Shown here piece after piece: positions 18,991 to 26,824 of a stretch of DNA of 64,000 nt. This DNA comes from Natronococcus amylolyticus DSM 10524 (GTDB lineage: Archaea > Halobacteriota > Halobacteria > Halobacteriales > Natrialbaceae). How positions within the stretch are numbered: the stretch's first letter is position 1; each line of letters begins with the position of its first letter. The notes under the pieces were generated by a model that worked only from the letters and a program-made list of their open reading frames with translations, was not told the origin of the DNA and did no database searches. The position numbers and the translations under genes are program-made. The DNA lies in NCBI RefSeq assembly GCF_000337675.1, contig NZ_AOIB01000020.1:30408-94407 (forward strand), in the 5' to 3' direction.

Positions 18991-19073
18991 TATAGTAGAC
19001 GCTGAAACGATTGACACACTGACACTCTGTCGTACGGTGATCAGATGTACACTGACGCTCAGCGTCTACTATA
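18991..19073. mobile_element. MITE-like element with 15-bp perfect terminal inverted repeats
   Basis: TATAGTAGACGCTGA (18991-19005) is repeated in exact inverted orientation as TCAGCGTCTACTATA (19059-19073), enclosing an 83-base element with no coding capacity. If the outer TA pairs are target duplications, the repeats proper begin TAGTAGACG, which would fit an element moved by a TA-targeting transposase such as IS630/Tc1 type. No transposase is present nearby, so it would move in trans or be a relic. Confidence 0.75.
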
Positions 19074-20096
19074 GCCGGTGGGACGAACTGTCTATTCGAA
19101 ATCCGGATAGACGAGTGCACTGTTCCGACTCCCGCGCCGAAGCCTTCTGAGAAGTCTCTCGATGAGAGTACCGGGAACGTAGAGCTTTCCTCAGGGGGGG
19201 TGAAGTACGGGAGTCAGCTGTCATGCCCACGAACTCACTCGTGGGGCGCCGACCGAATACGTCCCGTCCCCATAGCCGACGGTCCCGGGGAAAACTCTCG
19301 GAACCGGAGGTCAATGGAGGAACCACTCTCGGCCACCCTGTTCGGGGGTAACCGAGAGCGACAGAAAGTGTTACCGTCCGGTGAATACTCCTGTATCGCG
19401 TCCCGTGCTATTAGCGATAACAACGACAAGGGACCTCTCGTCCAACGATAGGGGAACCAGAAGCGATTCGGTATCGAGACTCCGGGTGCGGGGGTCGTAG
19501 CGACCTTTCATCGAAGCAGGTAGTTCAGTGACATCCCTCCGGGTCAAGCGCTTCGAGAGAACCTCGCACTCTCGTCAGCGAGCGAAACCAACGGTTCGCG
19601 GACCTCACCGAACGGACCGAACGGTGTCACCGACACCGTCGTCATCACGAGACCGCGTTGCCGTCTCGAACGACTTCGTTCCGCTCAGTCACGAAAGACG
19701 AACTCTTCCGTACGACCCCAGGACACTCTCGCTGTACCGCTGTAGAGGGCGTCGAATTTCCCTCGAGCGCCGGTGTTCACAGGACCCTTCGGTCACTTGC
19801 GGACAGCAACTCAATAACCCGTCGACGATTTGGTTCGGTTCGCGTGTTCGACTACCGAACAGTAGCGTCGCTGACCGACCCGCGGCTGTTCGCGTCCTCC
19901 CTAGTCGTCCTCGATCGGAGCGATTCCTCTTCACAGAAGGGCCGCGATTCGCTCGCGTTCCCTTTCTCGAGGCTTCGATACATCTTGAACTTTAGTCCCA
20001 TCGATTAGCTGACTGTATCCGGAACTACGGACCTAGCCCCATCTAAATACGGACTCGTGACCAAAATACACTGCGATAACTAAGTCACGAACTCGA
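19074..20096. other. Gene-free structured region
   Basis: No credible gene is seen. Stem-loops are present at 19226-19245 (CCCACGA/TCGTGGG, 6-base loop) and 19326-19358 (CTCTCGG/CCGAGAG with an inner ACCC/GGGGT pairing). The first follows a G-rich run (seven G at 19193-19199). They could belong to a structured RNA or an insertion-sequence remnant, but I do not recognise either. The 3' part holds a degenerate hairpin-array copy, described separately. Confidence 0.4.
19554..19710. repeat. Degenerate relative of the triloop-hairpin array
   Basis: The order of elements matches the array at 8773-8873. CGAGAG/CTCTCG at 19554-19574 has the same 21-base length as H3. A 7-base spacer follows, then GCGAAACC...GGTTCGC at 19582-19599, the H4 equivalent with one base lost. 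ACGGTGTC/GACACCGT at 19621-19639 is a fresh 8-bp stem with the triloop ACC. TCAGTCACGAAAGACG at about 19685-19700 resembles TCACTCACGAAAGGCG before H6. Most stems have mismatches, so this copy is decayed. Confidence 0.6.
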
Positions 20097-20112
20097 GATA
20101 AGGATCGTTATC
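20097..20112. promoter_or_regulatory. Operator-like near-palindrome upstream of the DUF5805-like gene
   Basis: GATAAGGATCGTTATC is palindromic at 14 of 16 positions, centred on GATC. It ends about 47 bases before the ATG at 20159, just upstream of an AT-rich GAAATAC stretch that could be the TATA box. The downstream protein starts with a ribbon-helix-helix-like segment, so autoregulation is possible. This is inference only. Confidence 0.45.
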
Positions 20113-20158
20113 CCGAAATACAACAAGGTTGATGGTCCGCGCGTCTGAGTAGTCGTGT

Positions 20159-20548
20159 ATGGCTGACTCGACGGAGACGTCTAAATCGTCTGTCAGAACG
20201 TACGTTCCTCCCTACCAGAAAGAAGAGTGGCAATCTCACGCCGACGACCTCGGAATGAGTCAAAGCGAGTTCGTTCGGACGATGGTCCAGGCCGGACGAC
20301 GCGGATTCGAGGGCGACCTCGAGGAACCCGGTTCTCCGGACGAAGACCCCAGGGGTAACGCCCTCGAAACACGTCTCCTCGAGTTACTGTCCACTGACAC
20401 CTACACGTGGGACGAACTCCTCGAGGCGGTTAGCGACGACATCGAGTCTCGCCTCGACGACACGCTCGAGGAGCTCCAGGCCGAGAACCGGGTTCGGTAC
20501 AGCGGACGCCACGGCGGGTACACGATCGTGGGTGACGATGGCGAGTAG
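20159..20548 (+). CDS. DUF5805-like protein, putative DNA-binding partner of the recombinase
   Basis: The 129-residue protein has an N-terminal segment (SSVRTYVPPYQKEEWQSHADDLGMSQSEFVRTMVQAGRRGF, about 10-50) with the strand-helix-helix pattern of ribbon-helix-helix proteins. A C-terminal winged-helix-like part follows (ETRLLELLSTDTYTWDELLEAVSDDIESRLDDTLEELQAENRVRYSGRHGGYTIV). I recall such proteins catalogued as DUF5805 and found beside XerA-like recombinases in haloarchaea. The next gene starts 17 bases before its stop, so they are translationally coupled. It probably regulates or assists recombination. Confidence 0.75.
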   Translation: MADSTETSKSSVRTYVPPYQKEEWQSHADDLGMSQSEFVRTMVQAGRRGFEGDLEEPGSPDEDPRGNALETRLLELLSTDTYTWDELLEAVSDDIESRLDDTLEELQAENRVRYSGRHGGYTIVGDDGE

Positions 20549-21575
20549 CGTCGACGCCCCCGACACGATCGAGGATCCGATCGCGTACTTCCTGGACGAC
20601 CAGCGCTACCACGGCAAGAGCGAGCGCACCCTCGAGGCCTACCAGCGAGTGCTCCGGCAGTTCGAAGCGTTCGTTCGCGAACGCTTCGACGCCGAGGCGG
20701 TGTCGGCGGTCGGTCGACGGGAGTGTATGGCCTGGGTGCACTCGCTACGCGAGCGATTCGAATCGAGTACGATCGCGACCTACGCCTCCTATCTCAACCG
20801 CTTCTACGAGTACATGAATCGGGTCGGCGCGTTCGAGGAGAATCCGATGGTACTCGTGATGGAGGAGCTGTCCGAATCGATCGACGCGAATCCGACCCGA
20901 CGGGATATCTCGGTGCCGGAGATGCGCGAGTTCGTCGGCTCGATCGCTCATCCCCTCGAGCGCGCGGTCGTCGTTACCCTGCTGAAGACGGGGATGCGGG
21001 TGGGTGAACTCTGTAACCTCGATTTGCGGGACTGTCACCTCGCGGTTCCGGAGCTCGATCTCGAGTGGACGCCGCGGGTGGAACTCGAGCGACGCCCGGC
21101 CTCGCTGTTCGTCGACCCCGAACTGGCACGCGGGCGGACGGTCAACGGCGAGGAGCGAACGGCCTCGAACAAACGAAAGCGGGAGACGGTGATTCCCGTC
21201 GACGACGAACTTCGGCAAGTGCTGCTCGAGTGGCTGGCGATCCGGCCGGATCCGGTGTCGCCGGCCGACCCCCTCTTTCTCGACACCCGCGACAGCTGGG
21301 GCGAGCGACTCGAGCCCGCGGACGTCCGGTACGTCGTCGAGAAACACGCCCGGGAACGAGGTTGGTACCGAACGGGCGGCGGGGCGACCGAGAACGTCAC
21401 CCCCCATTACTTTCGGCACTTCTTCACGACCCACCTGCGGGATCGGACGGGTGATCGGGGGATTGTCAAGTATCTCCGCGGAGACGTCGCAAGCGATATC
21501 ATCGACACCTACACCCACAACTGGGGCGATCAGGTCCGGACGGTCTATGAACGGAACGTCTACTCGCTGTCCTGA
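20532..21575 (+). CDS. Tyrosine recombinase/integrase, Xer-like
   Basis: The 347-residue protein has an N-terminal SAM-like core-binding domain (DDQRYHGKSERTLEAYQRVLRQFEAFV) and a C-terminal catalytic domain. Visible catalytic residues are Arg156 (LKTGMRVGEL), a Lys near 214-216 (SNKRKRETVIP), His292 and Arg295 (PHYFRHFFTTHL) and the nucleophile Tyr327 (DIIDTYTHNWGD). The usual LGH before the Tyr is replaced by RGD (YLRGDVASDII), which is unusual. ATG 20532 or 20538 could be the start; both overlap the preceding gene. It could be a chromosomal Xer enzyme or an integrase of a lost element, given 2 kb of gene-poor DNA upstream. Confidence 0.88.
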   Translation: MTMASSVDAPDTIEDPIAYFLDDQRYHGKSERTLEAYQRVLRQFEAFVRERFDAEAVSAVGRRECMAWVHSLRERFESSTIATYASYLNRFYEYMNRVGAFEENPMVLVMEELSESIDANPTRRDISVPEMREFVGSIAHPLERAVVVTLLKTGMRVGELCNLDLRDCHLAVPELDLEWTPRVELERRPASLFVDPELARGRTVNGEERTASNKRKRETVIPVDDELRQVLLEWLAIRPDPVSPADPLFLDTRDSWGERLEPADVRYVVEKHARERGWYRTGGGATENVTPHYFRHFFTTHLRDRTGDRGIVKYLRGDVASDIIDTYTHNWGDQVRTVYERNVYSLS

Positions 21576-22248
21576 TCGCGTCCGGCTCGACGCTCGAGCG
21601 AGGGAACTGGGGGACTACGGGAGACGGCTCGAGAGCGGTGGCCGTCGATCGATCTCCTCGAGGTGCGCGCACTCCCGACCGCTATCTCGCTTCGGTCGCC
21701 GCCGACCCTCCGGAAGCCGAGGTAGCGGACGCGTCCGACGTGGGACCTACCGGGCTACCGTCGGTCGGTCACTATGATCAGACCGAGTTACTCCCTCGAG
21801 GGGAATCGGTGAACCGTTCGCATCGGCGGGAATTAGTGGGGTCTCGGCCTGCGGATACACAGACCGATGCGTCGCGGTCGTGGACGGTCTCGGCCTCGTG
21901 CAGGCTACGAGTCGATTCCTCACGTTCCATTGGACCGATGGTGCGTCGGAGCGCGGTCGATGCCGAAAGTTGTCGCAGTTGCCGTCACCTCGGGGAACGT
22001 CGGACGGGGAACTCGAGGGTCCGAGAGGCGTTCGTCACTCGAACTCCGTTAGGCGTCGTTCGTGTCCGACCGCCATCATGACAGCTCTCGACGAAACGGT
22101 TTCCCTCGAATCCGAGCGACTGCCCTCGGACACATAAACCACATCTCGATATAGAAAATTCCGGAATCGATTTCGACGGTCGAAGTGGGAGATTCGGCCG
22201 GAGCAGACGCTCTCGAGCTGAGTATCGATCGTTTCGAGAACGAGAGGG
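21576..22248. other. Gene-free region after the recombinase
   Basis: No coding frame with protein-like composition is seen on either strand. A perfect 10-base palindrome, ATTCCGGAAT, is at 22158-22167 within an AT-rich patch (22132-22175). It lies beyond the 3' end of the leftward gene that ends at 22249, so it may belong to that transcript's end or to a decayed element. I see no attachment-site repeats matching the upstream gap. Confidence 0.45.
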
Positions 22249-23157
22249 TCAGTTCGGGAGCGCGAGTTCGGTGTCGGGGGCACCGCTCGTGAGCGCCGAC
22301 CGCACCGCGGCGACGGCGTCGGTCACCTCTGACCCGTTCTCGAGCAACACCGTCTCGCTGGGGAACAGCTGTTCGCCGAGTACGAGTCCGTGCTCGCGGG
22401 CGGTCGAACCGGTGACCGTCAGGTAGACGCCAAGCCCCGCGTCGGCGATCGCGGCTTCCTCCTCGCGGCCCTCTGTGGGGTAGTGAAAGTCGACGCCGTC
22501 GAGCGTCTTCGTTCCCAGCACGGCCTGTACCAACCGTTCGTACCGGGGCTCGATACAGAGCGGTCCCTCGTAACCCTCGAGGAAGCCGCGGTCGATCGGC
22601 GCCTGCTGGGGCGCCGTCTCCGGGGTTGCCATCAGCGTGTGGTAGACGGTGTCGCCGAGTCCCGTGACGACGCGGACGTCGGTGTCGACGGGGTTGATCC
22701 GGGCGTTGACGTCGGCGATCCGGTTCAGCGGTTCGGGACGGAGTTCGACGACCTCCTCGAGCACCAGGTCGGCGCTGTCGAACCCGAGCGCGAACTCGTG
22801 GGTCCGCAGCGCGCGGAACGGCTCCTCGCGGCCGACGAGCTGGATCTCGGTACCGTTCCCGTCCTCGAGAGGAATCGTGACGCTGTCGAAGACGATCCGT
22901 CTGGGCTTGCCGGCCCGGTCGTCCCGCAAGAGGGTGTACTCGGGCTCGGTCGGATCGTCGACGGTGCTGTAGGTGGCGAGGCGATGGTAGACGTCCGCCT
23001 CGGCGTCGAGGCGTCCCTTGGTGAGGGCCTTTTCGTGGCGGAGCGTCGAGGTAACGTCGTCCGCGAGGATCGGCACGTCGAGGCGCGCGGCGATGCGATC
23101 GAGCACGCACTCGAGCGGGCGACCCTTTCGCGGAACGGCAATCGGAATCGTCTCGCC
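22249..23157 (-). CDS. Unknown protein with weak HisG-like pattern
   Basis: The 302-residue product begins MGETIPIAVPRKGRPLECVLDRIAARLDV, which recalls the phosphate-binding start of ATP phosphoribosyltransferase (HisG). It continues with an ADLVLEEVVEL segment where HisG has its ADLGIVG loop. The later part is unlike HisG and I cannot assign a reaction. I prefer ATG 23157 over the in-frame ATG 23178 because a TATA-like GTTTACC (23184-23190 on this strand) is 28-33 bases upstream of 23157. A true HisG role is unproven. The neighbours (recombinase and metallo-hydrolase) give no functional hint. Confidence 0.65.
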   Translation of the reverse strand, partial: GETIPIAVPRKGRPLECVLDRIAARLDVPILADDVTSTLRHEKALTKGRLDAEADVYHRLATYSTVDDPTEPEYTLLRDDRAGKPRRIVFDSVTIPLEDGNGTEIQLVGREEPFRALRTHEFALGFDSADLVLEEVVELRPEPLNRIADVNARINPVDTDVRVVTGLGDTVYHTLMATPETAPQQAPIDRGFLEGYEGPLCIEPRYERLVQAVLGTKTLDGVDFHYPTEGREEEAAIADAGLGVYLTVTGSTAREHGLVLGEQLFPSETVLLENGSEVTDAVAAVRSALTSGAPDTELALPN

Positions 23158-23213
23158 CATCGACCGGTTCTCGGCCATCGAGCGGTAAACGAGTTGCGTT
23201 TCAGGAAGGAATG

Positions 23214-24047
23214 CTACAGGTCGACACGATCGCCGATCTCGACGAGCTCGAGCCGATTCGGATACTCGAAGCTCTTGGCGTGGTGGTGGAGCACCTTCGG
23301 GTCAGACGTCAGGCCGCGCCACATGTCCCAGTGACTGGGCAGCAGGGCCTCGAGCTCGAGGTCGGCGGCGGCCTCGACGATCTGGTTCTCGTCGTTGTAC
23401 CACCGCGTCCGCTTCGGCTCGCCGGTCTCCTTGTCGGGGATCCGTCCGACGGTGCCGAACGCGAGCGCACCAAGGTCGATGTCGTACGCCGAACCGATCC
23501 GTTCGAACTCCTCGGACGGTTTGGTGTCGCCGCCGTGGAAGAAGGTACCGGCCTCGTGTTCGACGACGTAGCTGACGGGGTGGGTCGCGTCGGGATCGTT
23601 CGCGCCCTCGACGTGGACCGTGAACTCGCCGATATCGATCGTCTCGCCCTCCGTCACCTCGACGAGCTGGTCGTCCGCGACGTCGTATTCCTCGGTCCAG
23701 GACTCGTCCTCGCGGGCGACGGTCAGGCTGTCGTCGGGCGCGTAGAACGTCGCGCCCGCGTTCTCGAGGATCGGCGCCTGGCTCGGGCCGTGGACGTGGT
23801 CGGTGTGTTCGTGTGTCGCGAGGACGGCGTCGGCCTCGCCGATATCCTCGGGGTCGAACGGAACGGGGATCATCCGCACCGTTCGAGGCGGATCGCCCAC
23901 GCCGACGTACGGGTCGATGAAGATCGTCGTCCCGCCGGTGCCTTTGAGCACGAACCCGTTACAGCCGAGATACCAGACCGCGACGCCCTCGGGGGAGGCG
24001 TCCTCGATCTCGCGGACGAGCCAGTCGTCCCAGTCGCTGGATGTCAT
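23214..24047 (-). CDS. Metallo-beta-lactamase-fold hydrolase (UlaG-like)
   Basis: The 277-residue protein shows the MBL-fold zinc motif HEHTDHVH (in LATHEHTDHVHGPSQ) near residue 80. A preceding strand-turn is present (YLGCNGFVLKGTGGTTIFIDPYVGVGD), as are later metal ligands in FFHGGDTKPSEEF and LLPSHWDMWRG. This resembles the L-ascorbate-6-phosphate lactonase-like (UlaG) branch, whose archaeal members have uncertain substrates. The ATG at 24047 immediately precedes the typical N-terminal domain. It is probably monocistronic and divergent from the superoxide dismutase gene. Confidence 0.85.
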   Translation of the reverse strand: MTSSDWDDWLVREIEDASPEGVAVWYLGCNGFVLKGTGGTTIFIDPYVGVGDPPRTVRMIPVPFDPEDIGEADAVLATHEHTDHVHGPSQAPILENAGATFYAPDDSLTVAREDESWTEEYDVADDQLVEVTEGETIDIGEFTVHVEGANDPDATHPVSYVVEHEAGTFFHGGDTKPSEEFERIGSAYDIDLGALAFGTVGRIPDKETGEPKRTRWYNDENQIVEAAADLELEALLPSHWDMWRGLTSDPKVLHHHAKSFEYPNRLELVEIGDRVDL

Positions 24048-24211
24048 ACTCGAGGATGTGCGAACCGGCTGGGTAAGTGTTGTGTCTCCCGACTCGGCAT
24101 CCCTTCGAGTCCCGTCGACCGACGGTTAGTTCGACTTCGAGTTATTGTTGGTTACAGACCTTCCATTGCCAGGTGAATCTTGATGCGACGCCGTACTGGT
24201 GTGACTCACAC

Positions 24212-25009
24212 ATGTCGAACGATTCCATCCTCCCGACCGGACAGCGACGCGACGTACTCCAGACCGTCGGCGGACTCGCCGGGTTCGCGCTCATCGGCTC
24301 GACGTCGGCAGCCGGTGCCGGCGACGACGGTGACGTAGAGGGAGACGGTGCGACCGAGAACGGCCGGTACGCGCTTCCCGACCTCCCCTACGAGTACGAC
24401 GCCCTCGAGCCACACATCGATGAACGGATCATGGAGCTCCACCATAGCGCCCACCACCAGGCGTACGTCGACGGCGCGAACGCCGCCCTCGATACGTTCG
24501 AGGAGATGCGCTCCGAGAGCGACTACGAGGATATCAAGGCCGCGAAGCGGGATTTTTCGTTCAACTTCTCGGGACACATCAACCACACCATCTTCTGGCA
24601 GAACATGAGTCCCGACGGCGGTGGCGAGCCGGACGGCGAACTCGGGGCCGCGATCGACGAGCAGTTCGGCTCGTTCGAGGCGTTCCGCGAGGAGTTCACC
24701 GCCACCGCGGAGAACGTGGAGGGCGACGGCTGGGCGATGCTGTTCTACGAACCGGTCGCGGATCTCCTGTTCATCGGACAGGTCGAATCGCAGAACGGGC
24801 TAGCCCACCAGGGCTCGATCCCGATTCTCACCCTCGACGTCTGGGAGCACGCCTACTACCTCCAGTACGAGAACGAGCGCGGGAGCTACGTCGAGGAGTG
24901 GTGGAACGTCGTCGACTGGGACGATGTCTGCGATCGTTACGAGTTCCTGACGCAGGTCGAGGCCGGAAAGGGCAAGGACGACGACCACGCCGACGAGACG
25001 GACGAATAA
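24212..25009 (+). CDS. sod: Exported Mn/Fe superoxide dismutase with Tat signal
   Basis: The enzyme converts superoxide to oxygen and hydrogen peroxide. The 265-residue protein starts MSNDSILPTGQRRDVLQTVGGLAGFALIGSTSAAGAG, a twin-arginine signal peptide absent from cytoplasmic SODs. The mature part has all metal ligands: His in MELHHSAHHQAYVDG, His in FSGHINHTIFWQNMSP, and Asp and His in LTLDVWEHAYYLQY. It is longer than the usual ~200 residues because of the signal and acidic termini. The ATG at 24212 is right before the signal; an upstream in-frame start would bury it. It probably acts at the cell surface. Confidence 0.92.
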   Translation: MSNDSILPTGQRRDVLQTVGGLAGFALIGSTSAAGAGDDGDVEGDGATENGRYALPDLPYEYDALEPHIDERIMELHHSAHHQAYVDGANAALDTFEEMRSESDYEDIKAAKRDFSFNFSGHINHTIFWQNMSPDGGGEPDGELGAAIDEQFGSFEAFREEFTATAENVEGDGWAMLFYEPVADLLFIGQVESQNGLAHQGSIPILTLDVWEHAYYLQYENERGSYVEEWWNVVDWDDVCDRYEFLTQVEAGKGKDDDHADETDE

Positions 25010-25052
25010 TCGGCGCAACCGTCCTCGCGGCTGGACTGTGGGATTTGAGACG

Positions 25053-25580
25053 CTAAGACCGCACGTCGGCGACGATCGCGCCGAAGCCGACGACGAGAAC
25101 GGCGATATCGACGACGGGGCCGGCGACCGGGAGCAGCGACAGCGCCGAGAGGACGAGCGTTCCCGCGAGCAACGCGGCCCAGCGGTTGTCAGTCCCGAGG
25201 AGTGCGGTCCCAAAACTCACCGAGACCAGCACGGTGCCGACAATGAAGGCGACGGCCAGCGCGAACAGTCCCGGAACGACGACCAGCAGTCCGATGACCG
25301 TAATCGCGAGCAAGAACCCGACGACGACCGTGAGAACGGTCGTGAGCAGTCCGAACGCCAGCGACTCACCGGGGTTCGATCGGATCCGTTCGACCAGGCG
25401 AGCCGTGTAGTTCGGGGCGAACACGAAGAGAAGCGCGCCGATGGCGAGCGTCACTACGATCTCGGCGACGAGTTCCCCGGCCGGGGACGCAAGCGGATCC
25501 GCCGTCTGGGCCGCGGCAGGCCTAACGAGAAGCCAGCACGCGACGGACGCGATCACGAGGAACCGGCGCTCGAGTGACAC
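25053..25580 (-). CDS. Small polytopic membrane protein of unknown function
   Basis: The 175-residue product starts at GTG 25580 with a cleavable-looking signal (RRFLVIASVACWLLVRPAAAQTADP). About four membrane helices follow, including EIVVTLAIGALLFVFAP, SLAFGLLTTVLTVVVGFLLAITVIGLLVVVPG and GTLVLSALSLLPVAGPVVDIAVLVVG. The loop YTARLVERIRSNPGE between helices one and two is the most distinctive hydrophilic part. It is convergent with the sod gene. I do not recognise a family with confidence. Confidence 0.7.
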   Translation of the reverse strand: MSLERRFLVIASVACWLLVRPAAAQTADPLASPAGELVAEIVVTLAIGALLFVFAPNYTARLVERIRSNPGESLAFGLLTTVLTVVVGFLLAITVIGLLVVVPGLFALAVAFIVGTVLVSVSFGTALLGTDNRWAALLAGTLVLSALSLLPVAGPVVDIAVLVVGFGAIVADVRS

Positions 25581-25637
25581 GCGCCGAAACAGTCACTGGA
25601 CAATCATATACGCTCTAACCGAAAATGGGCAACTCGG

Positions 25638-26687
25638 TTACCAGGTGCCGTGGAACGTGTCGAACGAGAGGTTCTCGAGCGGCTCGTTGCCGACGGCGAT
25701 CTCGTACTCGCCGGGCGTGAGCATCGGCTTGTGAAACTGCGGGCCGTCGTCGGTCGTGATGCGGGGACAGCCGGTGTTGACGAACGCGTCCATATCGAAG
25801 TTCCGCAGGCGGTCAGGCGTCACTTCGTCCATCGTGATGAGGTAGGCGTCGTCGTTGTCCGCGAGGATCTCCTGGGCCTGGTCCCAGCGACCCTGTCCGA
25901 TCTTCGTACAGAAGATGACGCCCCACTTCTGGGCGTCCATCGCCTTGTGGACCGAGGCGTAGCGCTGTTTCAGGAACTTCTCCGTGTCTGCGACCGTGAC
26001 GACGTTGTTGACGGGGTCGGCGATGACGACGTGTTTCTCGGGGTGTTCCATCGCCAGCCCGAGCGGGTGGAACTTCCCGCCGCCGACGTACAGTACCTGA
26101 TCGGCGGGGACGTCCGCGCTGGCGTAGTTACAGCCGAGCACCTGCCCCTCGTGGGTGAGTCGCTCGTCGCCGCGACGACTCTGTACCTCGTACCCTCGCT
26201 CTTCCAGGAACTCGGTCATCTCCTCGTAGCGGTTCATGTGCTGGGCGGTGGTGACGAGGCCGACGCCCTCCGTTTCGTCGGGATCCTCGAGCGTGTCGAG
26301 GGCTTCCTCCATGATCGGCTGGACCTCGACGTTCGAGAACAGCGGCACGTAGATCACCTTGTCCGTGTCCTTCATCGGCGAGTGGCCGAAATGAGCGAAC
26401 ACGTCGGTACGTTTCATCAGGTAGGTGTCGAGGTCGCAGGCGCCGTAGCAGGGCTGACCCGAGAGCATGAACGTCACGTCGTCGTCGGCCAGCTCCCGGA
26501 GGTCGTCGGCCACCTTCGGGCCGCGGCGTTTCAGTCCCTCGGGGAACTGCAGGCCGACGGTCTCGGCGTCTCGTTCCTCGATCGCCTCGATGATCCGCTC
26601 GAGTTCGTAGTCCCACTCCCGGTCGTGCTTGAGGCTCATCCCCACGTTTCTGAGGTCTCCCTCACTGTACTCCGACTCCTGGCTCAT
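25638..26687 (-). CDS. dph2: Diphthamide biosynthesis enzyme Dph2 (non-canonical radical SAM)
   Basis: Archaeal Dph2 transfers 3-amino-3-carboxypropyl from SAM to a His of elongation factor 2, the first step of diphthamide synthesis. The 349-residue protein has the three cluster cysteines in separate domains: SGQPCYGACD, VLGCNYAS and VNTGCPRIT. It also has the conserved LQFPEGLKRRGPKV near the N-terminus. The start is ATG 26687, or ATG 26639 (MSLKHDREWDY), which would remove 16 charged residues. The length is typical either way. It is divergent from the membrane-protein/actin gene pair. Confidence 0.93.
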   Translation of the reverse strand: MSQESEYSEGDLRNVGMSLKHDREWDYELERIIEAIEERDAETVGLQFPEGLKRRGPKVADDLRELADDDVTFMLSGQPCYGACDLDTYLMKRTDVFAHFGHSPMKDTDKVIYVPLFSNVEVQPIMEEALDTLEDPDETEGVGLVTTAQHMNRYEEMTEFLEERGYEVQSRRGDERLTHEGQVLGCNYASADVPADQVLYVGGGKFHPLGLAMEHPEKHVVIADPVNNVVTVADTEKFLKQRYASVHKAMDAQKWGVIFCTKIGQGRWDQAQEILADNDDAYLITMDEVTPDRLRNFDMDAFVNTGCPRITTDDGPQFHKPMLTPGEYEIAVGNEPLENLSFDTFHGTW

Positions 26688-26824
26688 TGTCTCCGGTTAC
26701 GGCCACGGACGTATAACGGCGGCGCTTCCCGGACGACTGCCGACTGCTCCGATGAGAGCACACTCTCTATTTTATATATTACTAAACCAAAAAGTCATGG
26801 TGGTGGAGTTAAAATCAGGGAGGC

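Noticed and set aside
20086..20158. tRNA or attachment site for the recombinase
   Set aside because: No tRNA-like fold or T-loop consensus is present, and no direct repeat flanks the recombinase gene.
21638..22081. 147-codon plus-strand frame after the recombinase gene
   Set aside because: The composition is Arg/Ser-rich and pattern-free, no promoter is evident, and several frames are open here only because of high GC.
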